In this document: one piece after another, positions 48,791 through 61,149 of the stretch
Layout: the number at the start of each line of letters is the position of its first letter
Position numbering within the stretch: the first letter of the stretch is position 1
DNA from: Calendula officinalis
Taxonomy: Eukaryota > Streptophyta > Magnoliopsida > Asterales > Asteraceae
Assembly: GCA_963853835.1 (NCBI GenBank)
Contig: OY970832.1
Span: forward strand, 6,468,001-6,532,000
Direction: 5' to 3'
DNA length: 64,000 nt
The notes under the pieces: generated by a model
Told to the model about the DNA's origin: nothing
Database searches by the model: none
The model's input: only the letters and a program-made list of their open reading frames with translations
Translations under genes and position numbers: made by a program

Positions 48791-50019
48791 ATGAGAATTG
48801 AAGCATACGTGCTTTATTTTGCTAAATTAGACGGATCGATATTTTCAAGCATGAAGCTTCCAGCTTGATAAACACTTACACGCCAATTGTGTTCTATTAT
48901 ACTGAATTAGTCATAGTTGGATGCCATTCATTTTCTACATGTGGAGAATGGCATTGTCATCGGAAACTGGGATATATTCAAGCATGAAATCGATGGTCAA
49001 GACAAGGTGGTAGAAGTAGACATTAGGTTTATATTTTGGTTAGAAATTATGAAATATTTTTTATTAAATTACAGAAATTATCCATCTCGTTTTCTAAATT
49101 ATACGAATTTAACTTTCAATTTTATTTTTTTTGTCGTTGTGCTCTTTAATTTCCCACAAGTTTGTCCTTCCGTCTAAATTGGTGTAAACTAAATGACATG
49201 TCTTCATAGATGTCAAACTAAATGACTTTTTTTTTGCCTCTGTATTAAAAGAATTGAAAACCAAAAATTATTTATATTTAACATACGGCGACAACATGTC
49301 GTCGCCATAGTTCTCAAGGAAACAACGTTGTTTCTTTTTTCGTCATCCACAATAAAACAAAATAACAAAAAAACCTTTTTTATTTACCCTATCGCGACTA
49401 TATGTCGTCACTATAGGGTGTACAAATATGACGTCGTTTTTTTCTTTCTGCAACCATAGTTTATTTGGGCATATGAGAAAAACAAACACTTTGTCCTACT
49501 CAATTCAAAAAATCCACTCGAGTCATTTGGTCACTTTCCAGGAAAAGTTTGGGGAGAAAAAATGGTTGTGCGTATTTAGATGTCAGAATCTATATCTATA
49601 TATATATATATAAATTGAGTTTCAAGTTTGAAGTTGTATTAATTACCTTGCATTTAATATTAATAATAATAATCTAATAAATACATTTATAAAAAATAAT
49701 AATAAGTTAATCAATTGTAAGATCAAAAGTTTTACCATAAATAAAATAATAATAATGTAATAAATCCATTTATAAGAAATAATAAATTAATCAATTATAA
49801 GATAAAAAGTTTCACCATAAATAAATCATATTTATAAACATAACACTAATATATATATAAATCAATTATAAGATAAAAAACAATTTAATAATTATTTTAG
49901 AAGTCTTAATAGGTCGATTTATTAGTTTTATTATAAACATACATGAGTTTATTACTTATATTAATTTACTAATATTAAATTTCTAATATTAAGATAAAAA
50001 TTTAAATTAAATTGTTATA
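48791..50019. other. Intergenic DNA left of the Tekay element
   Basis: AT-rich. Contains paired CGGCGACAACATGTCGTCGCC (49287) and ATCGCGACTATATGTCGTCAC (49390) words that often occur in plant DNA transposons, and tandem AATAATAATAA stretches near 49660-49760. No gene recognised. Confidence 0.45.
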
Positions 50020-50024
50020 CTTAA

Positions 50025-51759
50025 TGTAACGACCCGAAATTGTAAATAAATAAAATATGTAAAAATATGATAATTATGGATAAATCATATAAATCGCGTG
50101 GAAATTGGTTTCGTGTCGTTTGGACACCGTACGGGAAAGTTATGGGCGAAAACGGGTCAAGACACTTGATGAAAAGTGCAGCCCTGCTGCCTCTAGTAGT
50201 TCGCGTCGCGAACTATAGTTCCCGATCGGGAACTTGCTCCAGGGAGTTTGGCCATGGGTCGCTAAGTGTTCGCGTTTTGGTTAACGATCGCTAAGTCTGT
50301 GTGCTAGGGAAAGTTAGCGACGCGAACTTTGTTCGCGTCGTGAACTTGTGTCTAGCAGCATTAAAGTCGGGATTTGGCTCATTTATTGCCAAGTGAAACC
50401 CTAGTTCTTCTCTCTCGAGTTTGTGAGCGTTTTTGAGTGTAAAGCATCATTTGGAGCAGATTTCTTGGTCAAATCTTGTGATTCTTCACTCCTAGTTGAA
50501 GATTAAAGGTATATCTTCAATCCTTTGTAGTTGTAGCTTTAGATCTATGGATCTTGAAGCTAGGGTTTGAAACCCTAGTTCTTGGGTTGGTGATTTATGG
50601 TGAAATATATGTTGTATACACTTAATAGATGGTATATTAACAAGGGAATCAAGTGTATGATTAAGATTTGTAAGAATCTTAAGGGTTGGTTAACCTAGGG
50701 TTTGGTTAACCACCATATTTGGGGGAAATGGATTGATGGGTGTTATCTAGAGGTAGATGAACACATTGGTAGTAGATTGTGATGATAATCTTGTTGTTAT
50801 AATTGTTTTAGACATTCGGTGAAGTATTGAAGTGGTCAAGTTGTGAGCAAGGAACCGGCGGAAAGAATACGGTTAAAACATCTTATTGCTAAGGTGAGTA
50901 CGTGTGGACTTTACTGAGTACATAGCCTGTGAAATACATTTTATTACTTGTGTTATGGTCTATTTGCTTAATTGTGTAGACTAGTAGTTGATAGTTAGTT
51001 ATACCGATGATAGTATTGAACTAACTTGTTTGATGATAGACGTGATAGCCGAGAGCTAGATTGGCATAACCATCGAGTTATGATATGGTGAGATGATGTG
51101 ATGATTCGGGGGATCCCCGGTCATGAGGTATGGAATGGGGAGCATTTGGGCGGATCCCCATCGGCCCATTCCATGATAGTAGTCTTGCTAACTGGAGGTA
51201 GTCCGGTGAGTAAGGCAGGTATTGGTAGATTGGGCGATTCCCTCTTGCCTTTACCTTGAAGCTTGTTAATGCGGGGGATCCCCGGTTAATAAGTTAATGT
51301 GGTTCTAGTTGGTTGGGGATGTCCCGACAACTAGGTATGATTGCTAGGAAAGCAAGGTATTAGAGTCACAATATGGTGACTAGATAGATGGGTGATAGCT
51401 TATGAGTTTGGTTGTTTGTTTGTTGTTTGATTGTGATTTGGTTATTATTATTAACTTTGGGTCTAAACCCATGTAGCTCACGAGACGTTTTTGTCTCACG
51501 TACTCCTTGTGTTGTTTTGCTATGTACTCAGGTTCGGGATCGAAGGCTTAGGTACGCATGGATAGAGATGCGGGACCTAGAATAGAAGAGCACTAGATTG
51601 GATTTAGTCTTAGCTTGGTTATGATCTATTTTGTAACACCTACTTTTATACTCTGATTTCATACCAAGGTTTTTGTAAATCCAAATTTGGGAATGTTCTT
51701 CTATTTATAAAATGTTTTATTTTGGGCCAATATTTGGTATTAAAATTTGAGGTGTTACA
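50025..51759 (+). repeat. Tekay-type 5' LTR
   Basis: 1735 bp. The first third carries GC-rich inverted words (TTCGCGTCGCGAA, TTCCCGATCGGGAA, GTTCGCGTCG) around 50205-50345, in an otherwise AT-rich LTR. Resembles the older solo LTR at 7135. Confidence 0.95.
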
Positions 51760-52007
51760 ACTTGGTATCAGAGCTATAGTTTAAGTGAATTAGGTTGGAT
51801 GACCATCCTAGTCTTAGACTGTAGCATTAGGAATGTAAGATTCCTTGAGATCATAGGTTGACCTTGAGACTTTATATTAAGTTTAGGGTTGAACCTATGG
51901 GACCGATGAAATTTGATATGTTTTGGATATTGAGTCTTATGAGACTAATGGGTTGTACACAAGGTACTAAATGTTTAATGTCTTTCGTATAGTCTTGATC
52001 GAAAGAA

Positions 52008-55000
52008 ATGGTGAACACTCGTAGAAGTGGGAAAGCCCCGGAGAACCGGGAGGAGGAAGTACCTCCTGTTGAGAGGGTGGTTGAGCAAGAAAGTCAACCG
52101 TCGATGCATCGGGTTGATGAGTCGGAGGTCGGAGCTAATAGAACTCCGGTAACCATGGCGGATCTCCAAACTATTATCGATCAAATTAAGGGAACGGTGG
52201 CCGAAGAAGTGCACCGTATTATTGGAGACCGTGAGAGGTCGGGTGGAGACCGGGAATCCGAGGCTAAATCGGATGAGAAAACGGGAGGTAGTGGCACCGG
52301 GGAGATGAAATCCTCCACGGGTGGCCAAAGTGATGCTAGGGCTAGGCCCGTTGTGAAAGAAGGTTGTTCATTTAAATCCTTCATGGCTTGTAAGCCAAAC
52401 GTGTATGCGGGTAGTTCGGACCCGAAGGTAACAATGAGGTGGATCCGAGAAACCGAGAGGGTTATCGGAAGTAGCAAGTGTAAGGATGTTGATATGGTGA
52501 CGTACGCGTCACAATTGTTGAAAGAAGATGCCATGGTGTGGTGGGATATTGTGTATGAGACCCTCGGGAAGGAGGTGGTTGAAAGGATGTCGTGGGATGA
52601 GTTCACCACGAGATTGAAAAAGAAATTTTGTCCCGAAAGGGATTTGGAAAAGATGCACGAGAAGTTCGTGACCCTCAAAAAGGGTGATATGTCAATTGAA
52701 GAATACTCGAGAGAGTTCACGGGATTGCTCCCGTTTGTTGCTAAAACCTACTCGGATGAGAGGTTGAGGGTGGTCCGGTATGCTAGTGGGTTACCGTGGG
52801 ACTACCAATTGGAAGTAAAGAGGGCGGTTTCACTTGATGAAGCTATTAGTGCCGCCCGGAGTGTCGAGGAAGTGAATGAGGCACGTGTGGCCGAGAGGGC
52901 CCATGTGGGTGAAAAGAGAAAAGCCGAGAGTGGCTCGAGTACGTTTAAGAAAGGGAAGTTCACTTCGAGCTTCTCTAAACAAGGGAGTGTTGGCTCGTGC
53001 AAGAAGTGCGGGAAGACTCACGCCGGCGTGTGCCGAGGGGAGTCGAAAACTTGTTATAATTGTGGGAAGCCGGGGCATATGGCCCGAGAATGCAAGTCTA
53101 AATCTTTGGCCGAGATCGAGTGTTTCTCGTGCCACGAGAAGGGGCACTATAGCAATGTGTGCCCAAAGAAGGGAATCGAGTCGATGGTGTCCACGGCTCA
53201 AAAGAAAGTGGAGCCGGCGAAGGTGAAGGGGCGGTCCTTCCAACTTACTCGAGAGGAGGCGAAGGAGGCACACGATGTGGTGTCAGGTATTCTATTCATT
53301 AACTCCTTGCCAACTCATATTTTATTTGATTCGGGTTCCAATTATTCGTTTGTGTCTTATGAATTCGGTTGTAAATTGAATGTGCCGTCCGAAAAGTTAG
53401 ATGAAATGTATGAGATAGAAGTAGCCGACAGGAAAACGTCTATGGTTGATTGTATTTATAGAAATTGTGAAATAGAAATAGACGGTAGAAAGTTTAAAGT
53501 GGATTTGTTGCCCATGGGAATTAGGGCGTTTGATGTGGTTATCGGTATGGATTGGTTGGGTATGCACCAAGCCAAAATTTTGTGTGGAAAGAAAATAGTG
53601 TCGGTTAGGACACCCGAGAATGAGAAGGTGTATGTGTATGGGGAGAAACGACATCACATGCCTAATGTGATTACCGCCATTAAGGCGAGGAAAAGTATAT
53701 CGAAAGGTTGTGCATCGTTTATTGCATATGTGTTAGATGGCCGAAAGGAAAAGAAGTCAATGGATAATGTCAAGATTATTCGGGATTTCCCCGAGGTATT
53801 TCCCGATGACTTGCCCGGTTTACCACCGGAGAGACAAGTCGAGTTTAAAATTGATTTAGTGCCGGGGGCGACGCCGATTGCTCGTGCTCCATATCGTTTA
53901 GCTCCCACCGAAATGCGGGAATTAATGACTCAATTGCAAGATTTGTTAGATAAGGGTTTTATTCGTCCGAGTTCGTCACCGTGGGGTGCACCGGTGTTAT
54001 TTGTTAAAAAGAAAGACGGTTCGATGAGAATGTGTATCGACTACCGAGAATTGAACAAGGTAACTATTAAGAACCGTTACCCGTTGCCGAGAATTGATGA
54101 CTTATTTGACCAATTGCAAGGTGCTAGTTATTTCTCGAAAATCGATTTGAGGTCGGGTTATCACCAAGTTCGGGTGAAAGAAGGCGACACCGAGAAGATG
54201 GCTTTTCGTACACGTTATGGTCATTATGAGTTTCTAGTGATGCCGTTTGGTCTTACAAACGCGCCGGCTATTTTTATGGATTTAATGAATCGGGTTTGTA
54301 AACCGTTCCTTGATAAGTTTTTGATCGTGTTTATTGACGACATTTTGATTTATTCGAAAACCGAAGAGGAACACGAAGGTCATTTGAGACTTGTGTTAGA
54401 TGTGTTAAAACGAGAGAAGTTGTATGCAAAATTTTCAAAGTGTGAGTTTTGGTTGCGGGAAGTACAATTCTTAGGTCACGTGGTGACGTGTGATGGTATT
54501 AAGGTTGATCCGTCCAAGATTGAAGCGGTGTCAAATTGGGAGCCTCCGAGGACTCCTACCGAGGTTAGAAGTTTCCTTGGATTGGCCGGTTATTACCGAA
54601 GGTTTATACAAGACTTCTCGAGAATCGCGATTCCACTCACGAAGTTAACGAGAAAAAGTGAGAAGTTTGTGTGGGAGAAGAAGCAAGAAGAGGCGTTTAA
54701 GTTGTTAAAAGAAAAGTTATGTAACGCGCCGATCCTTACGTTACCGGATGGTATGGAAGATTTTGTGGTTTATAGTGATGCTTCGAATCAAGGGCTCGGT
54801 TGTGTGTTAATGCAAAGAGGAAAAGTGATCGCGTATGCCTCGCGACAATTGAAGAATGCGGAATTAAGGTACACGACACACGACTTGGAATTGGCGGCGA
54901 TTATATTTGCCTTGAAATTGTGGAGGCATTATTTGTATGGTACTCGGTGTACGTTGTACACGGATCATAAAAGTCTACAATACGTGTTTACTCAAAAGGA

Positions 55001-56618
55001 TCTTAATATGCGACAAAGAAGGTGGATCGAGTTGATAGCCGATTATGATTGTGAGATTGTGTATCACGCGGGAAAGGCTAATGTAGTGGCCGACGCCTTG
55101 AGCCGAAAAGTTTATGAAAATCCGAACCGGGGAATATTAACACGTATAGAAGTCGTCTCGAGTATCATCGAAAGGATCAAGAATGCCCAACGAGAAGTTA
55201 TGGGAAAAGACGAGTTAAGACAAGAACGGTTAGGTAAGAACCAACATTTTCTCGAGAATGCACAAGGGTTGAAGACCGTAGGCGGTCGTATTTGGGTTCC
55301 TAAGTTCGGTGGTATCCGAAAAGAGTTGTTGTATGATGTGCACAAGTCGAAGTATTCGATTCACCCGGGAAGTACAAAGACGTATCAAGATATGAAACGG
55401 GTTTATTGGTGGCCCGGAATGAAGGCGAGAGTGGCCAAGTATATCTCTAAGTGTGCCACGTGTGCACAAGTGAAAGCCGAGCATCAAGTACCGTATGGGG
55501 TAGCTCAATCATTAATTGTACCGGCCGGGAAGTGGGAAGATATAACTATGGATTTCATAGTAGGTTTACCGAAGACGAGTAGAGGTCACGATGCCATTTG
55601 GGTCATAGTGGACCGGTTGACCAAGAGTGCACTATTTTTAGCAATTCGGGAAACGTTGCCACTTGAGAAATTGGCTAAGTTGTATGTTGATGAGGTGGTT
55701 CGACTCCACGGGGTTCCGTTTTCGATTGTATCCGATAGAGACGCGAGGTTTACCTCGAGATTTTGGCGATCTTTACAAGAAGAATTGGGTACAAAGTTGC
55801 GGTTGAGCACGGCTTATCATCCACAAACCGACGGTCAAAGTGAAAGAACGATTCAAACGGTTGAAGACATGTTGAGATCATGTGTGTTAGACTTCGGTGG
55901 TAAATGGGATGAACATTTACCGTTAGTCGAGTTCTCGTATAATAATAGTTATCACTCGACTATTAAGATGCCGCCTTATGAGGCGTTGTATGGAAGAAAA
56001 TGTAGAACTCCATCTTGTTGGTTGGAGGCGGGAGAGACGAAACTCACGGGTCCCGAGATCGTGAGAGTGACGAATGAAAAGATCGGTATTATTCAAACCA
56101 ATATGAAAGTCGCCCAAGATAGACAACGAAGTTATTCGGGTTTGAAGAAAAGGCCATACGACTTGGATGTCGGTGATATGGTCATGTTGAAAGTGTCACC
56201 TTGGAAAGGTGTGATGCGGTTTGGTAAAAAGGGAAAGTTAAGTCCAAGGTATGTTGGACCGTTTAAAATATTGAAACGGGTCGGGCTTCAAGCTTTTAAG
56301 TTGGAACTTCCACCCGAACTTCAAGGTGTGCATGACACCTTTCACGTGAGTTATTTGAAGAAGTTTATCGGGGAAGTTGAAAATATTATTCCATTGCAAG
56401 AGTTGCGGGTTGACGGCCCGAACCGATTGATTGAGAAACCCGAGGCTATATTGGAAACGAAAACAAAGAAGCTTCGGAATAAGGAGATCGAGTTGGTGTT
56501 GGTCAAGTGGAAGCATTCACTTGGGCCGAATTTGACTTGGGAAGTCAAGGACGAGATTCGGAAGAGGTACCCGGATTTCGTGAACTATGATGAGATTCCG
56601 AGGACGGAATCTTCTTAA
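52008..56618 (+). CDS. Tekay-type Gag-Pol polyprotein, intact
   Basis: 1536 codons with no stop or shift. Gag core (about residues 125-280), a first zinc region near 325-340 (CKKCGKTHAGVC), canonical CCHC knuckles CYNCGKPGHMAREC (about 348) and CFSCHEKGHYSNVC. Protease FDSGSNYSF (about 438), RT with RMCIDYRELNKVT and catalytic FIDDILIYSK (about 775), RNase H with YTDHKSLQY (about 984), integrase zinc region CATCAQVKAEH, core with DFIVGLP, SDRDARF (about 1242) and NGQ-like DGQSERTIQ, and a C-terminal chromodomain-like VLVKWKHSLGPNLTWE (about 1496-1515). Single-frame Gag-Pol fits Tekay/Del elements. All catalytic residues I could check are present. Confidence 0.96.
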   Translation: MVNTRRSGKAPENREEEVPPVERVVEQESQPSMHRVDESEVGANRTPVTMADLQTIIDQIKGTVAEEVHRIIGDRERSGGDRESEAKSDEKTGGSGTGEMKSSTGGQSDARARPVVKEGCSFKSFMACKPNVYAGSSDPKVTMRWIRETERVIGSSKCKDVDMVTYASQLLKEDAMVWWDIVYETLGKEVVERMSWDEFTTRLKKKFCPERDLEKMHEKFVTLKKGDMSIEEYSREFTGLLPFVAKTYSDERLRVVRYASGLPWDYQLEVKRAVSLDEAISAARSVEEVNEARVAERAHVGEKRKAESGSSTFKKGKFTSSFSKQGSVGSCKKCGKTHAGVCRGESKTCYNCGKPGHMARECKSKSLAEIECFSCHEKGHYSNVCPKKGIESMVSTAQKKVEPAKVKGRSFQLTREEAKEAHDVVSGILFINSLPTHILFDSGSNYSFVSYEFGCKLNVPSEKLDEMYEIEVADRKTSMVDCIYRNCEIEIDGRKFKVDLLPMGIRAFDVVIGMDWLGMHQAKILCGKKIVSVRTPENEKVYVYGEKRHHMPNVITAIKARKSISKGCASFIAYVLDGRKEKKSMDNVKIIRDFPEVFPDDLPGLPPERQVEFKIDLVPGATPIARAPYRLAPTEMRELMTQLQDLLDKGFIRPSSSPWGAPVLFVKKKDGSMRMCIDYRELNKVTIKNRYPLPRIDDLFDQLQGASYFSKIDLRSGYHQVRVKEGDTEKMAFRTRYGHYEFLVMPFGLTNAPAIFMDLMNRVCKPFLDKFLIVFIDDILIYSKTEEEHEGHLRLVLDVLKREKLYAKFSKCEFWLREVQFLGHVVTCDGIKVDPSKIEAVSNWEPPRTPTEVRSFLGLAGYYRRFIQDFSRIAIPLTKLTRKSEKFVWEKKQEEAFKLLKEKLCNAPILTLPDGMEDFVVYSDASNQGLGCVLMQRGKVIAYASRQLKNAELRYTTHDLELAAIIFALKLWRHYLYGTRCTLYTDHKSLQYVFTQKDLNMRQRRWIELIADYDCEIVYHAGKANVVADALSRKVYENPNRGILTRIEVVSSIIERIKNAQREVMGKDELRQERLGKNQHFLENAQGLKTVGGRIWVPKFGGIRKELLYDVHKSKYSIHPGSTKTYQDMKRVYWWPGMKARVAKYISKCATCAQVKAEHQVPYGVAQSLIVPAGKWEDITMDFIVGLPKTSRGHDAIWVIVDRLTKSALFLAIRETLPLEKLAKLYVDEVVRLHGVPFSIVSDRDARFTSRFWRSLQEELGTKLRLSTAYHPQTDGQSERTIQTVEDMLRSCVLDFGGKWDEHLPLVEFSYNNSYHSTIKMPPYEALYGRKCRTPSCWLEAGETKLTGPEIVRVTNEKIGIIQTNMKVAQDRQRSYSGLKKRPYDLDVGDMVMLKVSPWKGVMRFGKKGKLSPRYVGPFKILKRVGLQAFKLELPPELQGVHDTFHVSYLKKFIGEVENIIPLQELRVDGPNRLIEKPEAILETKTKKLRNKEIELVLVKWKHSLGPNLTWEVKDEIRKRYPDFVNYDEIPRTESS

Positions 56619-56630
56619 GGGGTAGATAGT

Positions 56631-58365
56631 TGTAACGACCCGAAATTGTAAATAAATAAAATATGTAAAAATATGATAATTATGGATAAATCATATAAAT
56701 CGCGTGGAAATTGGTTTCGTGTCGTTTGGACACCGTACGGGAAAGTTATGGGCGAAAACGGGTCAAGACACTTGATGAAAAGTGCAGCCCTGCTGCCTCT
56801 AGTAGTTCGCGTCGCGAACTATAGTTCCCGATCGGGAACTTGCTCCAGGGAGTTTGGCCATGGGTCGCTAAGTGTTCGCGTTTTGGTTAACGATCGCTAA
56901 GTCTGTGTGCTAGGGAAAGTTAGCGACGCGAACTTTGTTCGCGTCGTGAACTTGTGTCTAGCAGCATTAAAGTCGGGATTTGGCTCATTTATTGCCAAGT
57001 GAAACCCTAGTTCTTCTCTCTCGAGTTTGTGAGCGTTTTTGAGTGTAAAGCATCATTTGGAGCAGATTTCTTGGTCAAATCTTGTGATTCTTCACTCCTA
57101 GTTGAAGATTAAAGGTATATCTTCAATCCTTTGTAGTTGTAGCTTTAGATCTATGGATCTTGAAGCTAGGGTTTGAAACCCTAGTTCTTGGGTTGGTGAT
57201 TTATGGTGAAATATATGTTGTATACACTTAATAGATGGTATATTAACAAGGGAATCAAGTGTATGGTTAAGATTTGTAAGAATCTTAAGGGTTGGTTAAC
57301 CTAGGGTTTGGTTAACCACCATATTTGGGGGAAATGGATTGATGGGTGTTATCTAGAGGTAGATGAACACATTGGTAGTAGATTGTGATGATAATCTTGT
57401 TGTTATAATTGTTTTAGACATTCGGTGAAGTATTGAAGTGGTCAAGTTGTGAGCAAGGAACCGGCGGAAAGAATACGGTTAAAACATCTTATTGCTAAGG
57501 TGAGTACGTGTGGACTTTACTGAGTACATAGCCTGTGAAATACATTTTATTACTTGTGTTATGGTCTATTTGCTTAATTGTGTAGACTAGTAGTTGATAG
57601 TTAGTTATACCGATGATAGTATTGAACTAACTTGTTTGATGATAGACGTGATAGCCGAGAGCTAGATTGGCATAACCATCGAGTTATGATATGGTGAGAT
57701 GATGTGATGATTCGGGGGATCCCCGGTCATGAGGTATGGAATGGGGAGCATTTGGGCGGATCCCCATCGGCCCATTCCATGATAGTAGTCTTGCTAACTG
57801 GAGGTAGTCCGGTGAGTAAGGCAGGTATTGGTAGATTGGGCGATTCCCTCTTGCCTTTACCTTGAAGCTTGTTAATGCGGGGGATCCCCGGTTAATAAGT
57901 TAATGTGGTTCTAGTTGGTTGGGGACGTCCCGACAACTAGGTATGATTGCTAGGAAAGCAAGGTATTAGAGTCACAATAGGGTGACTAGATAGATGGGTG
58001 ATAGCTTATGAGTTTGGTTGTTTGTTTGTTGTTTGATTGTGATTCGGTTATTATTATTAACTTTGGGTCTAAACCCATGTAGCTCACGAGACGTTTTTGT
58101 CTCACGTACTCCTTGTGTTGTTTTGCTATGTACTCAGGTTCGGGATCGAAGGCTTAGGTACGCATGGATAGAGATGCGGGACCTAGAATAGAAGAGCACT
58201 AGATTGGATTTAGTCTTAGCTTGGTTATGATCTATTTTGTAACACCTACTTTTATACTCTGATTTCATACCAAGGTTTTTGTAAATCTAAATTTGGGAAT
58301 GTTCTTCTATTTATAAAATGTTTTATTTTGGGCCAATATTTGGTATTAAAATTTGAGGTGTTACA
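56631..58365 (+). repeat. Tekay-type 3' LTR
   Basis: Same length as the 5' LTR. Differences seen: A/G near 57266, T/C near 57927, T/G near 57980, T/C near 58043, C/T near 58288. Confidence 0.95.
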
Positions 58366-58370
58366 CTTAA

Positions 58371-60830
58371 TATATAGGTTTTAGTTCAAGTAGATGAAGT
58401 GTCCCAATTTAAGATTAATAAATTTAAATTAAATTGTTATACTTAATATATAGGTTTTAGTTTCTAGCATGTGTAAAGACACATATTAAATGTATTAATT
58501 AATTAAAACTTTTCATACAAAATAAAAATGATACATTTAGTATAAATAGACAAGTGTGGTTGTTAATTTTATTCATCTATTCTCTTATTATTATGAATTT
58601 CTAAGTGATTATTCTCCTATTATGAAATATGTCACGATTGTTTTCTAAGTGATTTTTGTGTAATGATATATCGTTTAATTTAAGTTTGTTTATTTTGTAG
58701 GATCGACTATTTACGGCAGTGCTATTATGAAGATTTCAAAATATCTTATACTCAAATCGGTATGATTTAGTTCCTCATAATTCTTTGATGATATCGTCTA
58801 ATTCTTTGATTATATAATTCTTTAATTATATCTTATACTCAAGTGTTAAAGCCTAGATAGTATATATGACACACACCAATAGTTAAACATGTGGGTTGGC
58901 GATATGATCGTTGGGCAACTCAAGGCACGACGACCATGCAAATGGGAAAATAAAAGGAATAAGTGAAGATCAAAGGTGAAGGCAAGCCACATTGTACATT
59001 ACTTTAATAATCAATATGTAGCAAAGTTTATAATAAAAAAGATCCTTTATTTTCATATAAGTGTTCGCTTTGTAAATATAAATAAATTAATATATTTAAA
59101 AGTTGAGTTTTGTCATAAAACTAAGAATTTAATGTAATAAAAAGATATAGTAAAAACTAATAACTTTATCAAAAGTCTTTAAATAATATTATTAGTAAAT
59201 GAATATAAGTAATAAACTCATGTATTTATAATAAAATCTAATAAATTGACTTATCATGAGTTTTAGAATAATTATTAGAAAATGATTACGAGTAATAAAC
59301 TAATGTATAGTTTGTCATAAATATGATTAATATATTAATGTAATAAAAAATACTATTGTAATAAAAAAATACATAATAAAAACTAATAACTTCATCAAAT
59401 TGTAAAATCAAAAGTCATGAAATAATGTGTAAACTAATGTAGCATTTAATTACATTTATTTAATATATAATAAAGTTGCATTTTTGTCATAAATATGAAT
59501 AAGAAATAATTATGACTAATAAACTCAATTTGTCACATGAAAAGTCTTGAAATAATTATAAGTAAATTAATATAAGTTATAAAAATCATTTTATAATAAA
59601 ATTATAAGTATAATTTAATTATAATTATTTAATATAATTAAAAGTTGAAGAAATAATTATGACTAATAAACTCAAATTGTCATATGAAAAGTCTTGAAAT
59701 AATTATTATTAAATTAAAATAAGTACTAAAAACCATATAAAATAAGTAGAATTTAATTATAATTATTTAATATATTTAAAAGTTGAAGAAATAGATATGA
59801 CTAATAAACTCAAATTGTCATATGAAAAGTTTTGAAATAATAATCAATTTACCATTTCAATTCAATATTAAACATCCTCATTCATTTTTTGAAGTTCAGA
59901 GGTTGAATGGTGCTAGATATGAAGAATTACAATAAATATAAATATTTAAACCCAATATACGATAAATATCCGAATTAAAGGATGAAATATTGTATAGTAT
60001 CGTTTCACTTCATATACAACCTAATCAATTTACCGTTCAATAACCGTTTCACTTCATATATACAATAAATAAATATCACAATCTACAATAAACATGTACC
60101 TTTTGTTGGATTGGAAGAACTAGATGTTGCATTTAATTAAAAACAAGTTCGAAATATAAAAAATAATCAAGCCTCAGTTAAATAAGACCAAGAGTTTAAC
60201 ATAAATAATAGTAGTAAATTCAATTAAATAATAGTCTTTTCATTTAATTAGAAATTACATTTTATAAACTATAAATAGCACACTATGAAGATGCAAATGG
60301 TGTTGAGTTTTCAATTGATTTTAGCTTATTACCCCAATAAAACATCCACGTAAAAAAAGAGTGTGATGATAACAATTTTGTTAGTATTTTTATTAGAGAG
60401 ATACATGTGTTTTTGTGTATTTGTACGAATTTCTAATTTTTATTACGTACTTTTGGAGAAAAATGTACAATTAGAAGTCTGACATAATGTTTGCATTAAT
60501 CGACATTAGTTGAAAATATATTTTTATTGATTCATAGTTTCACTTATAAAAGACAAACCATGAAGTTTTTCATAGTACCACTTATATGTTATAAATAACA
60601 TGTTTTGTATTGTACTAATAAAAAAATGATAACGGTTTTGTTACTTTGTATTTTCTTCCAACAAATTTTGCTTATTTAGTAGAGCACTCACAATCAACCT
60701 AAACATGTTAGCGATCTTGATTTTAGTACTCTGCCCGTTACACCAATACAATGTATTTGATTTACCTTTAAATAACGTTTTATCATGAACAAAGCCCGTG
60801 CATCACACGGGCCATGTTGCCTCGTAGAAT
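58371..60830. other. AT-rich intergenic DNA
   Basis: No gene. The first part repeats the pre-insertion sequence (AATTGTTATACTTAATATAT near 58433 duplicates the target region at 50010). A tandem repeat occupies 59500-59860. A GC hairpin (GCCCGTG-CATCA-CACGGGC) lies at 60788-60806. Confidence 0.5.
59496..59860. repeat. Imperfect tandem repeat, about 145 bp unit
   Basis: Three copies (starting near 59496, 59648 and 59791) of a unit with ATGACTAATAAACTCAA, TGTCATATGAAAAGTCTTGA and AATTTAATTATAATTATTTA. AT content is very high. Confidence 0.75.
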
Positions 60831-61149
60831 AACAAAAGATGAGAGTCTTCTAAATCAAGAAATTAGAAAGAGCTAAAGGTAAAAAAGAAAAAAAAAGAAA
60901 AAAAAGGAGATTGTTGAACTACAAGGTGTATTTTGTATTTCTTAATAGACTAAGGTATAATATGTAAATTACATTTAAGTTTTTTTTTTAAACGCCGCCT
61001 AATCTACTCTATTTGTAAACGACGAATTTAATGTGTAATTAGTCTTATAAAAAGACTTTAATATATATACCTAGATCAAATGCACTAAGCTTTGTCATAT
61101 TTTGTAATGTTGATATTCTAAGCAAAGTTTCTTTCTAAAATTCTCCATC

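Larger units (their letters stand above)
50025..58365 (+). mobile_element. Intact Ty3/gypsy Tekay-type chromovirus
   Basis: 8341 bp with 1735-bp LTRs (50025-51759 and 56631-58365) starting TGTAACGACCCG and ending GGTGTTACA; 5-bp duplication CTTAA (50020-50024 and 58366-58370). PBS TGGTATCAGAGC at 51764, purine tract TTAAGGGGTAGAT before the 3' LTR. Only about five differences between the LTRs over 1735 bp, and one uninterrupted polyprotein with a C-terminal chromodomain-like segment. Structurally complete and young, possibly still mobile. Confidence 0.96.

Noticed and set aside
48917..49177. 86-codon ORF left of the Tekay element
   Set aside because: AT-rich, hydrophobic by composition only, no motif or splice context.
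50067..50294. 75-codon ORF at the start of the Tekay LTR, repeated at 56673
   Set aside because: LTR sequence; the equivalent region in the solo LTR does not keep the frame, so it is not a conserved protein.
52181..56548. Multiple minus-strand ORFs of 65-180 codons inside the Tekay element
   Set aside because: All lie antisense to the intact Gag-Pol frame and mirror its codon composition; no domain is visible.
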